Below are positions 32,456-41,110 of a stretch of 64,000 nt of DNA, in pieces. The stretch covers positions 1,312,501 to 1,376,500 of the forward strand of contig WPIO01000054.1 of NCBI GenBank assembly GCA_009760855.2, written 5' to 3'. The notes below the pieces were generated by a model. It was not told where the DNA came from. It did not search any database and saw only the letters and a list, made by a program, of their open reading frames with translations. The position numbers and the translations under genes were made by a program. The DNA is from Cristatella mucedo. Lineage: Eukaryota; Bryozoa; Phylactolaemata; Cristatellidae. The number at the start of each line of letters is the position of its first letter. Within the stretch, counting starts at the first letter, position 1.

Positions 32456-33129
32456 TATTAGTTCAAATCAGCTCCAACTTGCATGCTGACAGCGGAAGCT
32501 GCACGTTAAAAAGCCGAGCTTTTGCACGCCACGTCTTAGCCTTTCCGAGGCTCGACATTACCTGCCTCCATCTCCACCCGCCAGACTTAAAAATTGACCA
32601 TAGCAGCAAAAACCAGTCATTCAAAGACTGCGTCAAAAGAACAAAGTCTATTCCAAGCACTTTCCTCAGGCTGAACAGAAAGCATAACAACTAAATAGAC
32701 AAACAAATTGCACAGAAACTCAACACGTAAGCACGATTAAACAAACTATCAAAGAAACAGAGAAAATGCTCAGTAGCAGGCAGTTGATTTTCTTTAAAAC
32801 TGTGTCGTGTCAGTAATTATCGAGATTTAAGTCTTCAAACTTCCACGATCGTCTTCAAGATGTATTCTGACACTGCTGCACAGCCTCTGAATTAGACCTG
32901 AGTCCTCGACACGTCCTAAAACAAAAAATGCTGGCACGAGTAGATTCAGCAGTTTCATAACAACCTACGAAATGAAAATTAAATAATGGAATATCAATCG
33001 ACAACCAAGATGATGCAAAACAATCACTTCATTCTTTGTCGGCCACGAGTGCATGCGGTCAAGATGCACCAAGAGGCAAGCGAAAAATTGGGCCAGACAG
33101 CATTGCATCGCAGTAACTTAACTAGCCAA
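32456..33129. other. AT-richer intergenic DNA, nothing recognised
   Basis: Short open frames only, with no motif or repeat family identified. Confidence 0.3.
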
Positions 33130-33335
33130 CCGTGCTTATGCGTGCTGACACTGAGCATGCTGCCACTAACCACATTTGCATGCTGACCCTGTGCATGTCA
33201 CCCCTAACCATATTATTCATTTCGTTTGTTTTTCAAGCATGATTTTACTTACCATTCAATTGCATTTCACTTTGCAGCAAATGTAAAGCGCATAGAAAGA
33301 GATTAAGTTCTTTGAGGGCGCTTTATCAAGTGCGT
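33130..33335 (+). mobile_element. L2-like LINE 3' end, plus strand
   Basis: It starts at GTGCTTATGCGTGCTGACAC in the 3' untranslated region and ends with the hairpin (AAAGCGCATAGAAAGAGATT ... GAGGGCGCTTTATCAAGTGC). There is no ATT tail at the very end. Confidence 0.75.
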
Positions 33336-33356
33336 CAACCGAGATGACTTTTCATA

Positions 33357-33674
33357 ATGAAGCCGGCAAGAGAGCTGTTGACGGCTAGCTGGCAAAGGTC
33401 TGGATTCGAAGTAAAGATTGGTGACTCGTATTCACTCATTGTACATGCAACTTGGGCGCGTGAGAGATGTTGCCGAGCATACAAATTCGTTGCTAGTAAA
33501 AGTGGAACGGATCACAAGAAAATAAAGCTCATAGCTACCGATAGTATTAAATACACCTGTCGCGAGAGCAGCCGAACGTTTGAAGAGTCAGGCCAGGGAG
33601 AGATGGACCAGGTAAATAACTATCATGCCTCAGTAACATCTCGTGATCAATACCTAGCGATAGCTAACATTTAG
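33357..33674 (+). CDS. Unrecognised 105-codon open frame
   Basis: The frame (MKPARELLTASWQRSGFEVK at its start) sits between a LINE 3' end and a SINE and is not part of the repeat families named here. It has ordinary amino-acid composition with several Cys, but no known motif and no flanking splice evidence. It may be an orphan exon or chance. Confidence 0.2.
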   Translation: MKPARELLTASWQRSGFEVKIGDSYSLIVHATWARERCCRAYKFVASKSGTDHKKIKLIATDSIKYTCRESSRTFEESGQGEMDQVNNYHASVTSRDQYLAIANI

Positions 33675-33756
33675 TGCTTCCTTTACATCGTATGTAAAGT
33701 GATTAAAAACATGTTCAGTTCTACAATGGTGCTGTGCAAATGCATTGTTGCCGCGC

Positions 33757-33890
33757 TGATTTGGTCCAGTGGCTAAGGTGCTCTCACCGACCAAAGTCTG
33801 GCTGAGGTTGTGGGCTCGAGCCCCGAGCCATATATGAAGCGCCTGAATAGAGATTAAGTTCTCTTGCGGCACTATACAAATGAATTATAT
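33757..33890 (+). mobile_element. SINE family A with L2-like tail, better copy
   Basis: The head TTGGTCCAGTGGCTAAGGTG has A-box form, and GGGCTCGAGCCCC has near-B-box form. The tail GAAGCGCCTGAATAGAGATT, then AAGTTCTCTTGCGGCACTA, mimics the LINE hairpin, and ATT-rich DNA follows. It has the same layout as 10085-10215. Confidence 0.68.
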
Positions 33891-34262
33891 TGTTGTTATT
33901 ATAACTATTATATATATATTAAATTATTGTTGTTATTATTATAAGCATCGTCACTCATCGGTCGAGACCAGCACCGTTACGAGCGCTGTGTTTGCTGCCT
34001 AGTTCCGTTAGAAGCCACAAACTGCGTTGGTAGCACTTGTTCCCCGTCACCTAACAACACTTAAAAATTAGATAGAAATCAATCTTTTCTCACAGTATTC
34101 ACTAGCTCAGATGAACTTTCCATCTTTTGCTCAACTGTGTAGACAATGGCACGTTATCACTTTCTAATTGACGTGCTATATTTGCACTTTGTAGCGTATT
34201 TAAGCGCCTACATAAAGAGCTAGCTTTATACATATTACATATCACTGTATTATGGTTACTAG
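33891..34262. other. AT-rich spacer
   Basis: Contains ATT and TATA low-complexity DNA (about 33875-33945) and no recognisable gene. It ends at a possible acceptor AG (34261-34262). Confidence 0.3.
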
Positions 34263-34535
34263 TGTTATTATTATTGGAACACCACACCCACCCGCCGACG
34301 ATTCATTGAACCTAACTTCTTAGTCAGGGACAAATGGAAAGGCACTGTCGTTGGCAGTGGCAAAACAAAGGCATTTGGTGTCAACTTATCCTGTCTAGAC
34401 AACACTGCTCTTAAGGGCTATGCAAATGAATTCAATCTCTCGATAAAACATGAAGCGACAAGAGATGAGCACCTACGTGTTATCGAGGAGCACTTTCATA
34501 AGTTAGGCGTACATGGAACACCACAGCTCCATTAA
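34263..34535 (+). CDS. C-terminal coding segment, ancestor-like to the array; SAP30-like spacing
   Basis: The frame is open from a TAG at 34260-34262 to TAA at 34533-34535, with no Met, so it would be a 3' exon or a fossil. It encodes VNLSCLDNTALKGYANEFNL then a segment ending EEHFHKLGVHG. The pattern VxLxxLxxxxLxxYxxxFxL...HFxxxxV has the same gap-free spacing as the Sin3-binding C-terminus of SAP30/SAP30L, a subunit of the Sin3 histone deacetylase complex. That resemblance is by eye and unproven. Each array unit holds a diverged version (CLSDIAHKGYGNQFNLSIKR), interrupted by TAG after ATRD. This left copy lacks that stop. Confidence 0.35.
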   Translation, partial: CYYYWNTTPTRRRFIEPNFLVRDKWKGTVVGSGKTKAFGVNLSCLDNTALKGYANEFNLSIKHEATRDEHLRVIEEHFHKLGVHGTPQLH

Positions 34536-34868
34536 CTTTAGGGTGAAAGTCCAATGATGGGACATCGCCGAGAGTGTGAGTCTTGGCCAACGTAGCGGCA
34601 ACAGCAGTAGCCAACAGTGGCAGTTCAAGACCGATGCATCAGTCGGGTCATCGGGTCATGGAAGGTCATAGGGTCGTCGGGAAGGGAAGAGCTCAAGTAT
34701 CCCCGAGGAAGAAAACTGCTACGAATGAGATTGCGGTGAGCTTATACGAAACGAGGAGGACACACAGATCGAGGAAACACGAAAGGTAGGTAGCCCTGAA
34801 TACTGAAGCAAGTGCACAAAGTTGACAATGAAGGCAGTTTAGACGGTCGCGGTGAACTTGGCTCTTCG
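34536..34868. other. Left flank of the tandem array, resembles the right flank
   Basis: It starts with the unit-like GGGACATCGCCGAGAGTGTG. It then departs from the array consensus and contains TGGCAGTTCAAGACCGAT, GTCGGGTCATCGGGTCATGG and GGAAGAGCTCAAG. Similar words in the same order occur at 63758-63830 beyond the right end, next to the RING frame. Confidence 0.5.
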
Positions 34869-35899
34869 GCCATTTTGAAGCACTATGATGACGGAGAAGC
34901 CGCCACCGAGTACCTGGGAAAATCGGCTGAAAGGAAAAAGGCTGGGGATGCAAGTATTCATCGAATCAATCGCCGTTGCGTTACGATTGCCGAGGCAAAT
35001 GCAACTGTGACTTCTTTCAGAAAACTGAGCTTTGGCAGCCGGCGTCTTGGCTGAGGATTTTGCTTCCCCGAGGAATTCTACAACAGACCCCCTGGCGTCG
35101 GGTATGTCGGGGTGTATTCAAGGGCACTGGCGTCAAGACAGGGAGCTACTTTAATCTGCACGAAGAAAAATTCACGAAAAAGCAAGACAACTCGACACGC
35201 TCGACCATTCCGGAAGAGAACAGCTTAGTCGCCTTACAATTAAATTGATTATTACCAAAGCTGGAAAACTAAACGACTACTCAGCAGAGGAGGTGGCAGC
35301 AGTAAGCACTGGGCGACTGCCTTTTTTTTGCGAGCCTTTTTGTTTCTACGACCATAGACCCGACCAAAGTTTACGAGCAAGCTTAAACGATCGAGTGGTT
35401 ATGTTATTCCCTCGCTTGCTGGTAGCCGTACGCCGAGACGATAAAGGCTCGATTGGCTTAGCTATGTATGCATTTGTCAATGCAGAAAAGCATGAATACG
35501 AACATGAGGCGGACGGGCCACGGCTGCAACGCTGTAGGCAGCTACATGCCAACGCTTTCGTTGGCAATCCGAGAACGATGACATATACGGCCAACTTACA
35601 ATGTCTTTCGGATATTGCTCACAAAGGATATGGTAATCAATTCAATCTCTCGATCAAACGTGGAGCGACCAGAGATTAGCAGATACGTGTTGTACAGGAG
35701 CACTTCATTACACAGGTGTACATGACGACATCACAGCTCGCCCAACATAATGGTGACAGTCCGACGATGGGACATCGACGAGAGTGTGAGTGCAAATAGC
35801 GATCAGGATGGCGAGGCCTAATGCGTTAAGTAAGAGTTGCTGCTACGGTTACTGGCCGCACAGAGGCTAGCTTAGCGGCAAGCAGCTGCATCGGACAGC
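34869..35899 (+). repeat. Array unit 1 (diverged left-end unit)
   Basis: Its start lacks the ATGGCATGG word and reads GCCATTTTGAAGCACTATGA. It carries private changes (ACAGGGAGCTACTTTAATCT, ATTCCGGAAGAGAACAGC) that keep a longer frame open where other units have ATTCCGGACTAGCAC. The 144-codon central frame (35245-35679) is intact here. As the edge copy it may be closest to the ancestral sequence. Confidence 0.8.
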
Positions 35900-36929
35900 A
35901 TGGCATGGCCGCACCATGATGACGGAGAAACCGCCACCGAGTACCTGGGAAAATCGGCTGAAAGGAAAAAGGCTGGGGATGCAAGTATTCATCGAATCAA
36001 ACGCCGTTGCGTTACGATTGCCGAGGCAAATGCAACTGTAACTTCTTTCAGAACACTGAGCTTTGGCAGCCGGCGTCTTGGCTAAGGATTTTGCTTCCCC
36101 GAGGAATTCTACAACAGACCCCCTGGCGTCGGGTATGTCGAGGTGCATTCAAGGGCACTGGCGTCAAGACAGCTAGCTACTTTGCTCTACCCGACAAAAA
36201 TTTCACAAGAAAGCAAGACAACTCGAAACGCTCCACCATTCCGGACTAGCACAGCGTAGTGGCCTAACAATTAAATTGATTATTACCAAAGCTGGAAAAC
36301 TAAACGACTACTCAGCAGAAGAGGTGGCAGCAGTAAGCGCTGGGCGACTGCCTTTTTTTGCGAGTCTTTTTGTTTCTACGACCATAGACCCGACCAAAGT
36401 TTACGAGCAAGCTTAAACGATCGAGTGTTTATATTATTCCCTCGCTTGCTGGTAGCCGTACGCCGAGACAATAAAGGCTCGATTGGCTTAGCTATGTATG
36501 CATTTGTCAATGCAGAAAAGCATGAATACGAACATGAGGCGGACGGGCCACGGCTGCAACGCTGTAGGCAGCTACATGCCAACGCTTTCGTTGGCAATCC
36601 GAGAACGATGGCATATACGGCCAACTTAGAATGTCTTTCGGATATTGCTCACAAGGGATATGGTAATCAATTCAATCTCTCGATCAAACGTGGAGCGACC
36701 AGAGATTAGCAGATACGTGTTGTACAGGAGCACTTCATCGCACAGGTGTACATGACGACATCACAGCTCGCCCAACATAATGGTGACAGTCCGACGATGG
36801 GACATCGACGAGAGTGTGAGTGCAAATAGCGATCAGGATGGCGAGGCCTAATGCGTTAAGTAAGAGTTGCTGCTACGGTTACTGGCCGCACAGAGGCTAG
36901 CTTAGCGGCAAGCAGCTGCATCGGACAGC
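35900..36929 (+). repeat. Array unit 2
   Basis: A standard 1030-bp unit with HHDDG and RRCVTIAEAN variants. The central T-run is short, so the 144-codon frame is shifted. Confidence 0.88.
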
Positions 36930-37273
36930 ATGGCATGGCCGCACCACGAAGACGGAGAAGCCGCCACCGAGTACCTGGGAAAATCGGCTGAAAGGAAAAA
37001 GGCTGGGGATGCAAGTATTCATCGAATCAATCGCCGTTTCGTTAGGATTGCCGAGACAAATGCAACTGTGACTTCTTTCAGAAAACTGAGCTTTGGCAGC
37101 CGGCGTCTTGGCTGAGGATTTTGCTTCCCCGAGGAATTCTACAACAGACCCCCTGGCGTCGGGTATGTCGAGGTGCATTCAAGCGCACTGGCGTCAAGAC
37201 AGCTAGCTACTTTGCTCTACCCGACAAAAATTTCACAAGAAAGCAAGACAACTCGAAACGCTCTACCATTCCG

Positions 37274-40074
37274 ACGACGCTACTCCATCTGGTTTCACGT
37301 TCTTTCACACCCCTAGATCAATCAAAACTGGAGGTGGAGTTGCTATGATCGTGCGCTCGAAATTCAACTTCAAGCCATTTGCGGTAACCTCGAAGCAGTC
37401 TTTTGAATCAATTGTCCTGGTCTCACCCGAAAACAAGCTACCGATAGTGGCAGTAGTCTATCGCCCACCAGGTACCAAATCCTCCTTTATCTCAGATTTC
37501 TCCGATCTCATTTCGATTCTGTGTGCAAGAAATCGATCCTTCCTCGTTATGGGTGATTTCAACGTTCACTTTGATAACTTATCTGACGCTTTCAGCACCG
37601 AATTTCGTACATTGACAGACTCATTATCTCTTGTGACTCATGTGCATGGCCGTACCCACATCAAGGGTCACACACTCGACCAAATTTTCTCATATAACTG
37701 CACTTTGTCATCACCAGTTATCACCAAATCCTGCTTATCTGACCACATGCAGATCTCATTCAATCTACAGTGTGTGCCCACATTCTCCTCTAAAATAACC
37801 TGTGAATCGCGAAACCTCAAGACCCTTGACATCGATGCTGTCCGTGCGAGCATACCTGCTTCACCTTTGCTGCTCAGTCCTCCCTCCGATCTATCATCAC
37901 TGGTAGATTGCTACAACACGACACTAGCTGACACGCTCGACGAGTTTGCACCTTTGACAAAGCGCACTGTGCGTCCCCGCCCAGACGGCCTATGGTTTAC
38001 CACAGACATTAAACTAGCCAAGTCTACTAAACGAAAGCTTGAAAAGGCATACAAAAGATCCGGACTAACTGTCCATCGACAGGCATATGAAGACTACTGT
38101 AAGTCGTACCAATCGATCCTAGCAAAGGCTAAGTCTAGCTTCTATAGAAACATTGTTGAATCACAGATGCACAATCCAAAAATGCTGATGTCGACAATAA
38201 ACCATCTCCTCAACCGTTCCCAGGTTAGCTCCTTACCTGATGATCCTTGCGATGATCTAGCCGATCGCTTCTCTCGATTCTTTGTGCAGAAGATAGACAA
38301 AATCAGGGAATCCATCCCTGCGATGACAACCTTCCCACTAGAATGCTGTTCCTCGGTTCCTGGCTGCGCCTCAATGTCTGCATTTAAACAGGTCACTAGT
38401 GATGTAGTCCTAAAGCTCGTATCTCAATCAAAGAATACAACAAGTCCACTGGACCCTATTCCCACTGTCCTGCTCCTACGTTGCATTGATCTGCTGCTGC
38501 CATGCATAACCAACATCATTAATATGTCATTAGCCTCAGGTCAGGTCCCAGCACCTTTCAAAAAAGCTGTAGTCAGGCCACTTCTCAAGAAAGCTACACT
38601 GGACCAAGAGAACTTAAGCAACTACCGCCCAGTCTCCCTTCTACCATTCCTATCTATCTAAAGACACTGCAACGGGTCGTGGCAGACCAGCTGAACTCGT
38701 ATATCGAAACCTCACACCTTGCTAGTAAGTTCCAGTCTGGCTTTAGAGCTAATCACTCCACAGAGTCAGCATTGCTTCGGGTATACAACGACCTACTTAG
38801 GAATGCAGACATGGGTAGAGTGTCTCTTCTTGTTTTGCTCGATCTTTCGGCAGCTTTTGATACCATCGATCACAAAGTACTTCTAGAGCGCCTCTCATCT
38901 CGCCTGGGCATCACTGGCACTGCTCTGCAGTGGTTCAGGTCCTATCTCAGTGGGAGACTCCAGAGTGTTGACGTGAATGGACAAAGATCATCTGAAGTAC
39001 CTCTAAAATATGGAGTACCTCAGGGCTCTGTGCTAGGTCCGGTCCTTTTCACCGTTTATACTCTCCCTCTCGCTGATGTGATTGCCAAGCACAATCTAGG
39101 CTTTCACTTCTATGCGGATGACACTCAGTTGTACCTTTGCTTTGATCCCTCCCAGCCTTCGAGCACCTCAAATTCTCTCAACTCACTTGCTGCATGCATT
39201 GATGACATCCGATCATGGATGGCAGCAAATTTTCTAAAACTAAACGATGATAAAACTAACTTACTAGTTATGGGCAAACCTAGTGTTATTCAGAAATTGG
39301 AAAGGCTGACTTTCAAAATTGGCTCTGCCAGCATATCTCCAGTTGCATCAGCTCGAAATCTAGGTGTCATATTCCAAAGAGACCTCTCGTTAGACGACCA
39401 CATCAGCTCCACAGTCAAATCAGCCTATTTTCAGCTTCATAACATTGCTAAAATTAGGGCTTGTTTAGATAAGGATACCACGTCCAAGTTGGTCAATGCA
39501 TTCGTGACATCCCGTCTCGACTTCTGCAACTCACTGCTCGCTGGCCTACTGGCATGTGCGATCAGGCGATTGCAGCTGGTGCAAAACTCTGCAGCTAGGC
39601 TTGTTTGTCGTGAGCGTCGCAGTTGCCACATTACTCCACTTCTCGCCGACCTGCACTGGCTACCAGAAAAACAACGGATTGACTTCAAGGTTTTGTCGCT
39701 CACTTTTAGGTCTCTTCATTCTATGGCTCCAGCCTACCTTTCAGAAATACTACCCCATCAGGCAAAGCATCGTACCACTCGCTTTTCGGAATCCAACAGT
39801 CTAGAAATACCTCGTACAAACCTTAAATCCTTTGGAGACCGTGCATTTAGCTCGTATGCTCCCACAGCCTGGAACTGCCTCCCGACCTGCATCAGAACAT
39901 CCCCTGACCTGACCACATTTAAAAGAAACTTAAAAACATACCTATTTAGGACAGCATTTAGTGGGTCCTTGTGATTCGTCCTCGATGTGCTTATGCGTGC
40001 TGACACTGTTCATGCTGCCACTAACCACATTTGCATGCTGACCCAGTGCATGAAATATTATTATTATTATTATT
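37274..40074 (+). mobile_element. L2-like LINE copy 1 in array
   Basis: The element is 5'-truncated inside its endonuclease and begins ACGACGCTACTCC. Target duplication ATTCCG flanks it (37268-37273 and 40075-40080). It lacks about 130 bases of 3' untranslated region, including the terminal hairpin, and goes straight to an ATT run, so this copy could not be recognised in trans by L2-type reverse transcriptase in the usual way. Confidence 0.88.
37345..39974 (+). pseudogene. LINE endonuclease/RT frame, frameshifted (copy 1)
   Basis: The same reading frame as the intact 53-kb copy is broken at about 38650 by an extra TATC (CCTATCTATCTAAAG against CCTATCAAAG). This gives a 438-codon front part (37345-38661) and a 431-codon back part (38679-39974). 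The back half holds the palm motifs [22 protein letters not shown] and FYADDTQL. It also has LPEKQRIDF where sister copies read LPVKQRIDF. Confidence 0.85.
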
Positions 40075-41110
40075 ATTCCGGACTAGCACAGCATAGTGGC
40101 CTAACAATTAAATTGATTATTACCAAAGCTGGAAAACTAAACGACTAGTCAGCAGAGGAGGTGGCAGCAGTAAGCACTGGGCGACTGCCCATTATTGCGA
40201 GTCTTTTTGTTTCTACGACCATAGACCCGACCAAAGTTTACGAGCGAGCTTAAACGATCGAGGGTTTTTTTTATTCCCTCGCCAGCTCGTAGCCGTACGC
40301 TGAGACGATAAAGGCTCGATTGGCTTAGCTATGTATGCATTTGTCAATGCAGAAAAGCATGAATACGAACATGAGGCGGACGGGCCACGGCTGCAACGCT
40401 GTAGGCAGCTACATGCCAACGCTTTCGTTGGCAATCCAAGAACGATGGCATATACGGCCAACTTAGAATGTCTTTCGGATATTGCTCACAAGGGATATGG
40501 TAATCAATTCAATCTCTCGATCAAACGTGGAGCGACCAGAGATTAGCAGATACGTGTTGTACAGGAGCACTTCATCGCACAGGTGTACATGACGACATCA
40601 CAGCTCGCCCAACATAATGGTGACAGTCCGACGATGGGACATCGACGAGAGTGTGAGTGCAAATAGCGATCAGGATGGCGAGGCCTAATGCGTTAAGTAA
40701 GAGTTGCTGCTACGGTTACTGGCCGCACAGAGGCTAGCTTAGCGGCAAGCAGCTGCATCGGACAGCATGGCATGGCCGCACCACGAAGACGGAGAAGCCG
40801 CCACCGAGTACCTGGGAAAATCGGCTGAAAGGAAAAAGGCTGGGGATGCAAGTATTCATCGAATCAATCGCCGTTTCGTTAGGATTGCCGAGACAAATGC
40901 AACTGTGACTTCTTTCAGAAAACTGAGCTTTGGCAGCCGGCGTCTTGGCTGAGGATTTTGCTTCCCCGAGGAATTCTACAACAGACCCCCTGGCGTCGGG
41001 TATGTCGAGGTGCATTCAAGCGCACTGGCGTCAAGACAGCTAGCTACTTTGCTCTACCCGACAAAAATTTCACAAGAAAGCAAGACAACTCGAAACGCTC
41101 TACCATTCCG

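Larger units (their letters stand above)
36930..40766 (+). repeat. Array unit 3, LINE-bearing, 3837 bp
   Basis: It has the left-flank variant (GAAGACGG, TTTCGTTAGGATTGCCGAGA), LINE copy 1, and the right-flank variant (CTAGTCAGCAG, GCCCATTATTGCG, CGCCAGCTCG, GCTGAGACG). It is shorter than its sisters because about 130 bases of the LINE 3' untranslated region, including the hairpin, are deleted. Confidence 0.9.
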
